Below, one piece after another: positions 9,030 through 18,369 of a stretch of DNA of 64,000 bases. Under the pieces are notes generated by a model. The model was not told where the DNA came from and did not search any database. It saw only the letters and a list, made by a program, of their open reading frames with translations. Source of the stretch: Funiculus sociatus GB2-C1. GTDB taxonomy: Bacteria > Cyanobacteriota > Cyanobacteriia > Cyanobacteriales > FACHB-T130. The stretch covers positions 62,001 to 126,000 of the forward strand of contig NZ_JAMPKJ010000003.1 in assembly GCF_039962115.1 (NCBI RefSeq), written 5' to 3'. The number at the start of each line of letters is the position of its first letter. The stretch's first letter is position 1. The position numbers were made by a program, and so were the translations under genes.

Positions 9030-9145
9030 TTGCCCAAAACCCCGTGCCTCAACCTATAGAAAGATTTTTGGGGCTGCCGGGTCAGTGCAATCTACGCCAT
9101 TAGTTAGAGCGATCTACCTAATTTCACGGTTGTTGTATTGGGCAA
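9030..9145 (+). ncRNA. Candidate structured leader RNA (speculative)
   Basis: In the roughly 735-bp spacer before the LysM/M23 gene, TTGCCCAA (9030-9037) pairs perfectly with TTGGGCAA (9138-9145), enclosing 100 nt. The same 5' arm can instead pair with TTTTGGG (9066-9072). Two mutually exclusive stems are what a switching RNA would show, but an 8-bp match can also occur by chance. It does not match the c-di-AMP riboswitch consensus that I know from such peptidase leaders. Confidence 0.2.
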
Positions 9146-9242
9146 AATAAGCTTAAAGTTTCATCTGGTAATAAACCAACAGCAGGATGCCAAGAACTAA
9201 AGTGTTCTGCAAGTATTCCGGAGCAAAGCAAGTCTAGCAAGT

Positions 9243-9404
9243 ATGTTCCAATATCATCGACGCCAGAGTAATGAACAGACCTATAGCTTGCCAGCTCTTG
9301 ACAAAAGGCTCATGGTTGACGCAATGATTAAATCTTCAGCCGAAGAGGTCAAGCCTGAGCTGTTCATGACTGAATTATCTTCCCAGTCGTGTAAACTTGT
9401 CTAA
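9243..9404 (+). CDS. Possible small protein of 53 residues
   Basis: An uninterrupted frame starts with ATG at 9243 and ends with TAA at 9402-9404. The product begins MFQYHRRQSNEQTYSLPALD and is hydrophilic, with an even codon mix and no repeat content. It lies 140 bp before the LysM/M23 gene on the same strand. The composition looks more gene-like than the surrounding spacer, but no clear ribosome-binding site is present and I know no family. It could be a leader peptide gene or a short conserved protein. Confidence 0.35.
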   Translation: MFQYHRRQSNEQTYSLPALDKRLMVDAMIKSSAEEVKPELFMTELSSQSCKLV

Positions 9405-9543
9405 ATCAAAAAATCAGGGTAATCTTGCCTAAGTATCATTACTGGCAGTGATTTAGATCACTTTTCGATGTGATTTGTCCTATTGACTGGTAAAAAATCA
9501 TTCAGGGACAGTTAAGCGCTCGTCATAAGTTAGGAGGTCGTGT

Positions 9544-12036
9544 TTGAAACGCCCATTCACGCACAAGATTAAATCGATTCCTTCCTCTTCCTGTGCATCT
9601 GACAAGGATGCGAACGCATTGCTGTCCGCAGGAACGCAACCGGACTCAGATGCAGGTTCTTTGAAGCCAACTTCTCAAGAGGTCAACCGCCGCGCTCGCA
9701 CATCTGCCGCCATGATTGGATTGGCAATCTCGATGGGAGCCTCTAGCCTCTTGTTGCCGCAAAAAGGCGACGAAGCAATGGCAGCAGACCCGGTTGCCGT
9801 AGAGCCAAGTTCGACAAATGCTACCGTAGCCGCGGAAAGTGCTGCTGTTTCCACCTTTGGAGAAGCAGAAACTTCCTCAGTCGCACCAGAGCCTTCTTCA
9901 GTTGAGCGGGAAGCTCAAGCAGTTGCGCCAGCACCAAAGGTAGAACCGGAAGCTCAAGCAATTGCGCCAGCACCAAAGGTAGAGCCGGAAGCTCAAGCAG
10001 AATCGAAAAATGCCCCGCGCGTGATTGAACACAAAGTGCAGCAGGGGCAGACGATTTGGCAGTTGTCAAAAAACTACCAGGTAGAACCTGCTGCGATCGC
10101 CACTTCCAACGAGATAAAATCCAGCTCTGTCCTCCCAGCTGGAGAAGTGGTAAAAATTCCGTCAGTGAACGGCATCGTTCACGAAATAAAGCCAGGCGAT
10201 ACTGTAGAAAAGCTATCTGAGTCTTATGGGGTTCCTTCTTCCCAGGTGCAGCAATCAGCTGGGGTAGTCAATGCGGGAACGCTTCGGGTCGGTGAATCAG
10301 TTACGATTCCCGGCAATGTAAATGAGCTACTTAAAGCAAGACAAGATGCGGCAATGAACCGCTTGAAAGAGCAGCAAAGCCGCTTAAAGAGCAGTCTGTC
10401 CGAGTGGAAGTCTCAGGAGTTAAATAGTGAATCTGCTGGGCAGCCAGAAGTCACTGAACAAGCTCAAACAATTAATCCTCAATCCGCTGAAGTAGAAGTA
10501 GCGGATACCCAGGTGCCAAATTCGGTGGTAGCGCCGCTACCTTCCTTGAGTGTCCCGAATCGGGTGATTAACCACATCCCCGCCAGCCAAACACAAGCGG
10601 CGATAGAAACACCAACGTTACCACTGTCTAGGGTAAATGAAACCCAGAGTGAGCCAGTACCGAATTTAGCAATTAACCAACCCCTGGCAGTCCAACCCCT
10701 GCCAGTTCAGACTGCAATAGCAGCACCAACACCGATAGCTGTTGTTGAGGCAGATGGAACCCCAGCCAAGCTTTACCAGGTAAGGCCAGGAGATACGCTT
10801 GATGCGATCGCTCGCACTCACGGCATTTCTAGATCAGAACTGATCCGGGCAAATCAGTTAGACAACCCGAACGTGATTCGGGTCAATCAACCGCTGAAAA
10901 TCCCGCAAGCCCAGAGTGTGACAGTGATTCCAGGTCTTACACCAGTACCTGGACAATCTGTAGAGACAAAAGACTTCGCCTCTGAGTCTGCTACAGCCAG
11001 TCTTTCTGTTCCCACTTTGCCTACCTCGGTGCCAGTCGTACCAACACAGATACGAGCGCAAGGTGAGGCTTACCAACCCGTCGTTAAACCAGTGCTAGTT
11101 GCTAGTAATCCCTTACCCAGCACCACACTGATTGCTGACAACGATGTGAGTCAGTCTTCTAGCGAACAAATCGAACAAGAGGACTCCGACTACAGCCCGC
11201 AGATTGAAAAACTCCGGGGGGAAATTGTCAAGCTACGCCAACAGTATCGCGCTCAGCAGAACGGTGGCGCAGGCAACTCAAAAGCTCCCGTAGCTAACAT
11301 CGCGGTGCCGACTGCTCCTGTCACCGTAAAGGTTGCTCCTCCAGCCGCTAATCCGGTGAAGCCTTCTCAATACAACGCTCCGATCAATCCGGAGTATAGT
11401 CCCAATCGGTACAACGAAGCCGTACAAGCAGAAATGCAAAGACGGCAACAGCAGCGATCGCAGGCTCCAATCCAAATTAAGGTGCCTGCACCCGCCAATC
11501 CACGGACTACTAGAAGACAGCAGCCAGTGGTAGCAGCGGCACCATCAGGAGCAGACACCTATAATCCGACACTTCAAACCCCCTTCGGTCAGCAGGTTTC
11601 TCCCGAATTACCGCCCCTACCAGGGCCAAATCCCTACCTGCCAGAAAACCCACAATTCACTGGATACATCTGGCCTTCAAAGGGTGTCTTGACCTCCGGC
11701 TATGGTCGCCGCTGGGGACGGATGCACAAGGGGATTGACATCGCTGCTCCGGTTGGCACACCTATTTTTGCTGCCGCTCCTGGGGTCGTGGTTTATGCAC
11801 GCTGGAACTCTGGTGGCTACGGAAACCTGGTTGACATTCAGCACCCTGATGGCAGCCTGACTCGCTATGCCCACAACAACCGCCTTCTGGTGCGAGAAGG
11901 GCAACAGGTTGATCAAGGTCAGCAAATTTCGGAAATGGGCAGCACCGGACACAGTACAGGCCCTCACCTCCACTTTGAGGTGCATTCCTCTGGACGGGGA
12001 GCTGTCAACCCGATGGCATTTCTACCTAAAAAGTAA
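9544..12036 (+). CDS. LysM-repeat M23 metallopeptidase, cell-wall hydrolase
   Basis: An 830-residue envelope protein predicted to cut peptidoglycan cross-links. Translation starts at TTG 9544, supported by a near-perfect AGGAGG seven bases upstream. A hydrophobic segment near residues 55-75 can act as signal or anchor. Three LysM domains follow (about 160-208, 213-258 and 411-455), each with a Q-G-Q-T or P-G-D-T core. The linkers are long and rich in Pro, Ala and Gln, including a 13-residue tandem repeat (EAQAxAPAPKVEP) near 128-155. The C-terminal M23 domain (about 705-830) has the zinc ligands H..GID and HLHFEV. A terminator follows. Confidence 0.93.
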   Translation: MKRPFTHKIKSIPSSSCASDKDANALLSAGTQPDSDAGSLKPTSQEVNRRARTSAAMIGLAISMGASSLLLPQKGDEAMAADPVAVEPSSTNATVAAESAAVSTFGEAETSSVAPEPSSVEREAQAVAPAPKVEPEAQAIAPAPKVEPEAQAESKNAPRVIEHKVQQGQTIWQLSKNYQVEPAAIATSNEIKSSSVLPAGEVVKIPSVNGIVHEIKPGDTVEKLSESYGVPSSQVQQSAGVVNAGTLRVGESVTIPGNVNELLKARQDAAMNRLKEQQSRLKSSLSEWKSQELNSESAGQPEVTEQAQTINPQSAEVEVADTQVPNSVVAPLPSLSVPNRVINHIPASQTQAAIETPTLPLSRVNETQSEPVPNLAINQPLAVQPLPVQTAIAAPTPIAVVEADGTPAKLYQVRPGDTLDAIARTHGISRSELIRANQLDNPNVIRVNQPLKIPQAQSVTVIPGLTPVPGQSVETKDFASESATASLSVPTLPTSVPVVPTQIRAQGEAYQPVVKPVLVASNPLPSTTLIADNDVSQSSSEQIEQEDSDYSPQIEKLRGEIVKLRQQYRAQQNGGAGNSKAPVANIAVPTAPVTVKVAPPAANPVKPSQYNAPINPEYSPNRYNEAVQAEMQRRQQQRSQAPIQIKVPAPANPRTTRRQQPVVAAAPSGADTYNPTLQTPFGQQVSPELPPLPGPNPYLPENPQFTGYIWPSKGVLTSGYGRRWGRMHKGIDIAAPVGTPIFAAAPGVVVYARWNSGGYGNLVDIQHPDGSLTRYAHNNRLLVREGQQVDQGQQISEMGSTGHSTGPHLHFEVHSSGRGAVNPMAFLPKK

Positions 12037-12060
12037 AAATTACTTTTTACTTTTAAAGGA

Positions 12061-12097
12061 AAAAGGCAAAAGATTTTTTCTTTTGCCTTTTTTTTTA
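12061..12097 (+). terminator. Rho-independent terminator
   Basis: AAAAGGCAAAAG (12061-12072) pairs with CTTTTGCCTTTT (12080-12091) and is followed by further T residues. It ends the LysM/M23 transcript and lies just before the tRNA. Confidence 0.85.
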
Positions 12098-12127
12098 TGC
12101 TATACTTGCAAAGGTGTAGAAAAGCAC

Positions 12128-12199
12128 GGCTCAGTAGCTCAGTGGCAGAGCTAGGGACTCATAAGCCCTCGGTCGTTGGTTCAAATCCAACCTGAGCCA
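12128..12199 (+). tRNA. tRNA-Met (CAT anticodon)
   Basis: A complete 72-nt cloverleaf. The acceptor stem is GGCTCAG/CTGAGCC, the D stem GCTC/GAGC, the anticodon loop CTCATAA and the T arm TTGG-TTCAAAT-CCAA. The discriminator is A, and the CCA end is not encoded. A CAT anticodon can mean elongator Met, initiator Met or lysidine-Ile. The acceptor and D-arm sequence resemble the cyanobacterial elongator Met type, and the three G-C pairs typical of initiators are not present before the loop on both sides. Elongator Met is the best call. Confidence 0.9.
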
Positions 12200-12228
12200 T
12201 TACTAAAGACGGAAGGATAAAAGCTGAA

Positions 12229-14283
12229 TTATTCTCCTTTCCTTTGTCTGCCTAAGTCTTGATAGTGGCGGATGAGTTCCGCAACTGACCAAGCTTGGGC
12301 GATCGCACCCTGAGCGGCATAAGGCGGATCGCCATCAAAAATTTCGGAAATAGAACCCAAACAAGCTTGTTGCTGAAAGTGTTCCAGCATGGGTTGGCAA
12401 TCAAAGGGAACGGGTTCGGAATCGTAGAAACGGCTCCAAGCTCGGATAAAGGGGCCAATCAGCCAACTCCAAACTGTGCCTTGATGATAAGCGCGATCGC
12501 GATAGTGGGAATTGCCAGCATAAGTACCCACATATTCCGGATCGTCCCTTTCCAGGCTGCGAAGACCATAGGGTGTTAAAAGCCTACGCGAGGCTACTTT
12601 TAACACCGAACGTCCTTGAGCGGCAGGAAACCCGCAATGATAAAGGGAGAGAGCTAAAACCGCATTTGGGCGAATCTTGGGGTCAGGCACATCATCCGGC
12701 GCAATCCTATCGTAGAAGTATCCCCGGCCTGGATTCCAGAACTTTTGCAGCGATGCTTTCACCTGTTGCGCCTGTCGGGTATAGCGATCGCGCTGATTAC
12801 TCAGCCACCTGCTATTAGCACCCGGTTCGCTTAAGAGCTGTTGCGCCCAACGGCTAGCCCAGCACAAAGCAGAGTACCACAGAGCATTTATTTCTACAGG
12901 TTTGCCACAACGAGGCGTTACCGGCTGACCATCAATCACCGCATCCATCCACGTAAGCGCCACGCCCGGAAAATCCCAAGTCACTAGCCCATCCGCCGCA
13001 TCAATGCGGATATTGTAATCGGTGCCAGCCATAAAACCTTTGTAAATCTGCCGCACCACGGGATACTGTTGCGCTAAGAATTCCCAATCCTGCGTTGCTT
13101 CCAGGTAAAGTCCTAGCGTTTCAATCCACCAAAGCGCAGCATCAATGCTGTTGTAAAATGGCTGCGCCCCAGCATCCGGAAACGCATTCGGAATCAAACC
13201 ATTGCGACAAGAGCGCCCAAAAGTTTCTAGCAGTCCCTTCGCCACAGCGTAGCGCCCAGTTGCTAAAGCTAATCCGGGTAGAGCAATCAGCGTGTCGCGT
13301 CCCCAGTCATTAAACCAGTGGTAGCCAGCAATCACCGTAGGGCCAGCAATAGATGCACGGTAAACGATAAACTGGTCGCCGGCTCGTAAAAGTTGCTGAA
13401 AAATTGGAGATTGTCTGTTGTCGGTTGGGGTTGGCAGGTTGGAAGATTCTAACAACGTTTCAACTTGACAACTTGGCCACTGATACAATCGTTGTTCCTG
13501 TGTCTGCACCGCTTGCTGAAAGTCTAGCGGACTGAGGTCTGCTTGGTCGGGGTGGGGCAATCCGACTTTTGCTTCTAGGGCGATCGCGTCTCCCGGTTGC
13601 AGCGTCACCGTCAAGTATCCGGGGCTATAGAGGTCTTCCGTGTCGGCTAAACCGCGCTGCTTCTCCTCTGGATAGTAATAATGCCAGTACCAAACCCCTT
13701 CCTGTTTATAGTTTCCCGCACTCCAGCGCAGATGCCAGGGTGTGCCAGTCCAATCTGGACGCATGGCTTGCAAGCAGATTTGCTGTTGCGCCACCAATTG
13801 GGAAAAGTGTAATTCGGATGCGGCTGATTGCTGGTGGTGAAAGTTGCGATCGCCTATTACAGGTCGCAGCCTCAGCGTCGCCGCAGTATTGCCTTCATAG
13901 CGATACTGAATCAAAATCCGGTTGCCAGATTCTTCCTCCTTTATCCTTCCGTAGGGCATCACCAGCTGCCTGACTAGCTGCCAGTTGCTTTCACTCCAAA
14001 CCCAGGTGGGAACTGGCTCAATATCAAAAGAACGCAGCAACTGATACCCCAAAGGGTCAACTTTGCCATTCGTCCAGAAATTTGTTGAAAGTGCAAAAAT
14101 CTGCCCTGCTACTTCCAAACTGGCATCCAGGTGAGATAGTAATAAAGTCCTCTGACTCGGCGGATCGAGGGCAGCAATCAACCAACCGTGATAAGTTCGA
14201 GTCCGGGCATCACAGACCGTACCGCTGGCAAAACTCCCTAACCCGTTGGTAAGCAGCCACTCTCGCGTATCCAAATTATCCAT
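12229..14283 (-). CDS. Glycogen debranching enzyme (amylo-alpha-1,6-glucosidase family)
   Basis: A 684-residue glycoside hydrolase that removes alpha-1,6 branch points from glycogen. The N-terminal domain begins DTREWLLTNGLGSFASGTV, the classic opening of the bacterial GDE family. The catalytic (alpha/alpha)6 barrel shows YHWFNDWGRDTLIALPG (about residue 318), G-LIPN-FPD (about 360), DAALWW (about 379) and HQGTVWSWLIGPF (about 608). The length is normal. Together with glgC in the same window it covers two steps of glycogen turnover, though they are not one operon. Confidence 0.92.
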   Translation of the reverse strand: MDNLDTREWLLTNGLGSFASGTVCDARTRTYHGWLIAALDPPSQRTLLLSHLDASLEVAGQIFALSTNFWTNGKVDPLGYQLLRSFDIEPVPTWVWSESNWQLVRQLVMPYGRIKEEESGNRILIQYRYEGNTAATLRLRPVIGDRNFHHQQSAASELHFSQLVAQQQICLQAMRPDWTGTPWHLRWSAGNYKQEGVWYWHYYYPEEKQRGLADTEDLYSPGYLTVTLQPGDAIALEAKVGLPHPDQADLSPLDFQQAVQTQEQRLYQWPSCQVETLLESSNLPTPTDNRQSPIFQQLLRAGDQFIVYRASIAGPTVIAGYHWFNDWGRDTLIALPGLALATGRYAVAKGLLETFGRSCRNGLIPNAFPDAGAQPFYNSIDAALWWIETLGLYLEATQDWEFLAQQYPVVRQIYKGFMAGTDYNIRIDAADGLVTWDFPGVALTWMDAVIDGQPVTPRCGKPVEINALWYSALCWASRWAQQLLSEPGANSRWLSNQRDRYTRQAQQVKASLQKFWNPGRGYFYDRIAPDDVPDPKIRPNAVLALSLYHCGFPAAQGRSVLKVASRRLLTPYGLRSLERDDPEYVGTYAGNSHYRDRAYHQGTVWSWLIGPFIRAWSRFYDSEPVPFDCQPMLEHFQQQACLGSISEIFDGDPPYAAQGAIAQAWSVAELIRHYQDLGRQRKGE

Positions 14284-14422
14284 TCCTACTCAAACTCGTT
14301 ATGAGTATGATATATTCGTAACAGATCGTAAATAAACAATCGTTGCGTCCAGGGTAGACCCAAACTAGATTACCCCTGAACCAGCTCATTTAGTAGCAAA
14401 ATAATTTAAGGAGAATCGATTC

Positions 14423-15028
14423 ATGACTCACCACGCAGAAGGGTGCCTTCGGGTTGGACAAGCTGCCCCTGACTTTACTGCAACCGCTGTGGCAGATCAA
14501 GAATTTAAGACGATTAAACTGTCTGACTATCGTGGCAAATATGTAGTCTTATTCTTCTATCCCTTAGACTTTACATTTGTTTGCCCCACGGAGATCATTG
14601 CTTTTAGCGATCGCTATGAAGAATTCAAAAACCTCAACACTGAAGTCCTCGGCGTATCCGTTGACAGTGAATTCTCCCACCTAGCCTGGATACAAAGCGA
14701 GCGCAAACAAGGCGGCGTGGGCGACCTGAACTATCCTCTGGTTTCTGACATCAAGAAAACCATCAGCGCTGCTTACAACGTCCTCGATCCTGAAGCTGGA
14801 GTAGCACTGCGCGGCTTATTCATCATTGACAAAGAAGGAATTATCCAACACGCGACTATCAATAACCTCGCAGTTGGTCGCAACGTCGATGAAACCCTCC
14901 GTACCCTCAAGGCGTTCCAGTACGTGCAGTCACACCCCGATGAAGTGTGTCCCGCTGGTTGGCAAGAAGGCGACAAGACGATGGTTCCTGACCCCGTTAA
15001 GTCCAAGACTTACTTTGCCGCTGTTTAA
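14423..15028 (+). CDS. 2-Cys peroxiredoxin
   Basis: A 201-residue thiol peroxidase that reduces hydrogen peroxide and organic peroxides, usually with thioredoxin as electron donor. The peroxidatic cysteine is in DFTFVCPTE (about residue 54) and the resolving cysteine in EVCPAGW (about residue 175), so this is a typical 2-Cys AhpC/Prx1 enzyme. It lacks an organelle-type extension. A plain AAGGAG ribosome-binding site precedes ATG 14423 and a strong terminator follows, so it is probably transcribed alone. Confidence 0.95.
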   Translation: MTHHAEGCLRVGQAAPDFTATAVADQEFKTIKLSDYRGKYVVLFFYPLDFTFVCPTEIIAFSDRYEEFKNLNTEVLGVSVDSEFSHLAWIQSERKQGGVGDLNYPLVSDIKKTISAAYNVLDPEAGVALRGLFIIDKEGIIQHATINNLAVGRNVDETLRTLKAFQYVQSHPDEVCPAGWQEGDKTMVPDPVKSKTYFAAV

Positions 15029-15078
15029 TTTCCAGATAGCGAGTCAATTTCAAGACTAATTGAGTCTTGAATTAATTA

Positions 15079-15119
15079 AAAAACCCCAGCACGCTTTATC
15101 TAAGCTGTGCTGGGGTTTT
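15079..15119 (+). terminator. Rho-independent terminator after the peroxiredoxin gene
   Basis: AAAACCCCAGCAC pairs perfectly with GTGCTGGGGTTTT across a 14-base loop and ends in T residues. Confidence 0.9.
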
Positions 15120-15214
15120 ACTTAATTACTCTAACTGTTGTGACGTTGCTTTCACGATGGCTAGGTGTTGTTGATTGTACGCGATCGCGTCTTGATCTGG
15201 ATTTAGGAGTGCGA

Positions 15215-16921
15215 TCACTTATCCAAATAAGTTGTCTTACGTCCCATCCCACGCGCCTTTTGCCAGAGTAGAGTTGCCAAAATAATGATGATATAGAGCG
15301 GAACACCGAAAACAATTACAAACAAAAATATAGTTATAAAAATGATACAAAGGGCAACACCCAAAATAGTTAATGGTACACCTAAAGGATGTTTAATAAT
15401 TAGTTGCTGATAACACTCAATCGCCTTAGCATAGTCTCCTCTCGAAGCGTTAGCCAATCCCAGACGTACCAGTGCAACTATCTCTAATTCGCGGTTTTGT
15501 ATTTCCCGCACCATTGGCAATATCTGCTGATAGGACTCAATAACTTTGGCATGGTCTTTTAGTTGCGCGTAAGCACTTCCCAGACGTGCCAGTGCAACTA
15601 TCTCCAATTCGCGGTTTCCGATTTCCCGCGCCATTGGCAACATCAGCTGATAGGACTCAATAACTTTGGCATGGTCTTTTTGTATCACGTAGGCAGCTCC
15701 CAATGCAGCCAATGCAGCCGTTTCTCCTTCGCGGGTTTCAATTTGCCGTGCAATGGGCAGAATCCGCTGAAAGGACTCAATCGCTTTGGTATAGTCCTTT
15801 AGTTCCGCGTAAGCCCTACCCAGTCCTACGAATGCGCCCATTTCCCCTTTAAGGTCTTTAATTTGCCGCGCAATTTGAAAACTCTGTTGATGGTACTCAA
15901 CCGCTCTGCCATAGTCTCCTTGGGCATGGTAAACCTTTCCTAAATTTCCTAATGCCTGCCCTTCCCCCAGCCGATCTTGAAGTTCCTGTGCCATAGCTAA
16001 ACGCTGGTGCTGGAACTCAATCGCATTGGCATGATTGCCTAAGCGACGATAAATCATTCCCAAATTTCCTATAGTTTGCTCCTCGCCCAGACGGTACTGG
16101 ATTTCCTGCATGATTTTTAGGGCTTCCTGCTGGTATTCCATCGCCAAGGCATAGTCTCCCAAGCGACGGTAAGCAAGTCCCAAATTTCCTATAGTTGCTC
16201 CCTCTAGGCGATGGTCTTGAAGTTCCCGCGCAATAACCAAACTCTGCTTGTGGTATTCAATTGCCTCGGCACACTTTCCCTGAGCAAGGTAAACACTTCC
16301 TAAATTTCCTAGCGCTGTCCCCTCTAGGCGACAGTCTTGAAGTTCCCGTGCAATGACCAAACTCTGCTGATAGCAGCTCATCGCCTTAGCATACTCGTGC
16401 AGAAACAAGTATGCGTTCCCAAGATTTCCCAAAGCTATTCCCTCTCCTCGGCGTTCTTGGACTTCCTGCCAGATTGCTAAATGCTGCTGATGGTGTTCAA
16501 TCGCTTTATCATACTTTGCCAAAGCATGATATGAATTGCCCAAACTATTCAAAAAAATAGCATTAAATATTGGGCTTAATTTGCCTAAAATTCTGATATA
16601 AAGTTCAATTTGCTGATGATAGTAGCCCCAAGTACCTAGTTGCTCATGTAATCCTTCATTAGTAGGAGTATTCAGTTGAATAAAAATGATTTTACCTGCT
16701 TGTTCCCAAGCTTCGACTTCGCAGAGATGGTGGAAGGCTTCCAGGTAGCCGCGCACTTTCTCTATATTGGTTGTATCTGGCTTGGGTTTGTACTTCGTTA
16801 GCCAGTTAATGACGGCTCTGTAATGGGTGCGCTTCCAATGCGGCTGAATAAACTTAATGGCTACTGAATCGATACCAAGCTCTGCCAAAACCGATTCGCC
16901 AGACGGTAAAATATCACTCAT
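15215..16921 (-). CDS. TPR-repeat protein with C-terminal transmembrane segments
   Basis: A 568-residue protein. After about 100 N-terminal helical residues, roughly ten tetratricopeptide units of 40 residues run from about 110 to 500 (pattern G-NLG-Y...G-Y-AIEY-QQ-L...). The C-terminus has two strongly hydrophobic stretches (about 514-552) followed by a basic tail. It starts four bases after the stop of the NB-ARC gene, so the two are surely co-transcribed, and the pair equals one NLR protein cut in two: switch ATPase, then repeat sensor. The membrane tail is unusual and could act in anchoring or membrane damage; that is inference. Confidence 0.85.
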   Translation of the reverse strand: MSDILPSGESVLAELGIDSVAIKFIQPHWKRTHYRAVINWLTKYKPKPDTTNIEKVRGYLEAFHHLCEVEAWEQAGKIIFIQLNTPTNEGLHEQLGTWGYYHQQIELYIRILGKLSPIFNAIFLNSLGNSYHALAKYDKAIEHHQQHLAIWQEVQERRGEGIALGNLGNAYLFLHEYAKAMSCYQQSLVIARELQDCRLEGTALGNLGSVYLAQGKCAEAIEYHKQSLVIARELQDHRLEGATIGNLGLAYRRLGDYALAMEYQQEALKIMQEIQYRLGEEQTIGNLGMIYRRLGNHANAIEFQHQRLAMAQELQDRLGEGQALGNLGKVYHAQGDYGRAVEYHQQSFQIARQIKDLKGEMGAFVGLGRAYAELKDYTKAIESFQRILPIARQIETREGETAALAALGAAYVIQKDHAKVIESYQLMLPMAREIGNRELEIVALARLGSAYAQLKDHAKVIESYQQILPMVREIQNRELEIVALVRLGLANASRGDYAKAIECYQQLIIKHPLGVPLTILGVALCIIFITIFLFVIVFGVPLYIIIILATLLWQKARGMGRKTTYLDK

Positions 16922-16925
16922 TTTC

Positions 16926-18308
16926 TTAATCGAGTTGTTTTAGGTGTTCAAGAGCGACACTACGGATTAGATTATGCTGTCTTAGCAGGAATTGATCTCT
17001 TTCAACAAGTTCCTCAACTAAATAACGACTTTTTAGCACCTCCAGCGCCGCCTCTTGCTGGTCTTCATCACAATCCCAATCTTCCAAGTGACTCAGCCAA
17101 AACTCTTCCGGTACTGCACAGCGATATACAGAAGCTTCGCAAAGCAATCGATAGGCATTAAGGACATCTCTTTTCAAGCGTCCAAAAGTTTTTTCCAGCC
17201 GAACTCGCACATTTTTTCTCAATTCACAAGTATATCGATCTAGCTGCCACTGGTCATCTGCTGATGCTGTTATTCCTTTCGTTTTTGCTTCCTCAATTGC
17301 CTTCTCGACTTCTTCAATTTCATGCCCATTTCTATTCCAGTAAGCCGCCACATTGCCATAAAAAGGGTGACTGCAAATTTCTCCAGAAATCACACGCAAT
17401 GCCAAGGGATGCCCGTCATAAGCACTACCAATTCTTTGTAAATACGGTGTGTATGGTGAATCTGCGCCAGCCTCTAGCCCAATTTTATCGAACAACTTTA
17501 ACCGCTCTGGTTCTGTAAGTCCACTTAAGACGCTGCAATGCCAAAAGTTTTTGTAACGTGCTGGTATCTGATCTGGCAAATCTTGTGAAGTTAGGATGAT
17601 TCGACTTTGGCAAGATTCGGCTGCTAATAAACTTTCAAAGAACTTTGCCCACTCTTTATCCTTAAAATCATTCCAACCTTCTTCTTCATTCCCTTCCAAA
17701 ATCATTTCTAGCGAATCTATCAGCACCAGATACTGATTCTCTCGCAAGCGTTTAACTAACAAATTCAGCAAGTAATTTGTATCTTGGCGGCCTTCTGGTG
17801 TAATGGTTTCTCCCCAATTTTCCAGCCATCGAGTTGCAACGTTGGCAAATGAAGGTTGCTGCTCGTTTTCAAAGTTTTCTTGATGAAACTTATCCCAGCT
17901 TGGCTGCAACTCCACTACTAATCGTTCAGCCAAAGCTGTTTTACCAATCCCGGTGATGCCAAGAAAGATTAATAAGCGACACGAACCTTGAACTTTTTCT
18001 TTAAGTTCGGTAACTAGCTGCTCTCGACCAACCCAGACATCATCATAAGCAAAAAACTCTGCTCTCGAATTTGTCTTGGTTAGTGGGCTGTTATCAACAA
18101 TCTCTTCCCACTTTTGCCCTACAGCCTCACAAATGTTGATAAATGTATCCCGTTCAATTGCTAGCCTCCGCCAAAACCGCTTCAGAGTTGCTTCTGTAGT
18201 ATTGGCTAATCCCCACCAGGCATCTTCTTTTTTGTTCCATCCTTTTTTCTTTCTAGCTTGATCGACAATTTCTAGCCCCATCTGGGATGCTCTGATAGTA
18301 GCTGCCAT
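16926..18308 (-). CDS. NB-ARC/STAND NTPase
   Basis: A 460-residue signal-transduction ATPase of the plant-R-protein/NLR class. The N-terminal 75 residues form a small helical domain common in cyanobacterial NB-ARC proteins (GLEIVDQARKKKGWNK, then a possible helix-turn-helix ending WEEIVD). The nucleotide-binding core has a P-loop GITGIGKTA (117-125), Walker B LVLIDSLE (194-201), a sensor-like RIILTSQ (235-241) and the GHPLAL motif (298-303). A winged-helix part follows. It has no repeats of its own; those are on the next gene, four bases downstream. Such proteins act in regulation, cell death or phage defence; which one applies here is unknown. Confidence 0.87.
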   Translation of the reverse strand: MAATIRASQMGLEIVDQARKKKGWNKKEDAWWGLANTTEATLKRFWRRLAIERDTFINICEAVGQKWEEIVDNSPLTKTNSRAEFFAYDDVWVGREQLVTELKEKVQGSCRLLIFLGITGIGKTALAERLVVELQPSWDKFHQENFENEQQPSFANVATRWLENWGETITPEGRQDTNYLLNLLVKRLRENQYLVLIDSLEMILEGNEEEGWNDFKDKEWAKFFESLLAAESCQSRIILTSQDLPDQIPARYKNFWHCSVLSGLTEPERLKLFDKIGLEAGADSPYTPYLQRIGSAYDGHPLALRVISGEICSHPFYGNVAAYWNRNGHEIEEVEKAIEEAKTKGITASADDQWQLDRYTCELRKNVRVRLEKTFGRLKRDVLNAYRLLCEASVYRCAVPEEFWLSHLEDWDCDEDQQEAALEVLKSRYLVEELVERDQFLLRQHNLIRSVALEHLKQLD

Positions 18309-18369
18309 GCTTATCCTTTAATCTCTATCAACACATATTTAACTTTTATAACTTCTCCTGACTTCTAAC

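Larger units (their letters stand above)
8859..9543. other. Long leader region upstream of the LysM/M23 gene
   Basis: This stretch holds the candidate structured RNA and the possible 53-codon gene described separately. Its last 100 bases contain an AT-rich palindromic patch (TGATTTAGATCACTTTTCGATGTGATTT) and end in a strong TTAGGAGG ribosome-binding site. Otherwise nothing is recognised. Its length suggests a regulated 5' untranslated region or a far upstream promoter. Confidence 0.4.

Noticed and set aside
9030-9540. c-di-AMP (ydaO-type) riboswitch before the LysM/M23 gene
   Set aside because: Expected from the gene type, but the conserved core of that class (GGGGUGAAU-like and CGUCAGCUAACCUCG-like strings) is not present.
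12128-12199. Initiator tRNA-Met or tRNA-Ile(CAT)
   Set aside because: The anticodon stem lacks the three G-C pairs of initiators on both sides, and the acceptor and D-arm resemble elongator Met rather than the lysidine-type Ile tRNA.
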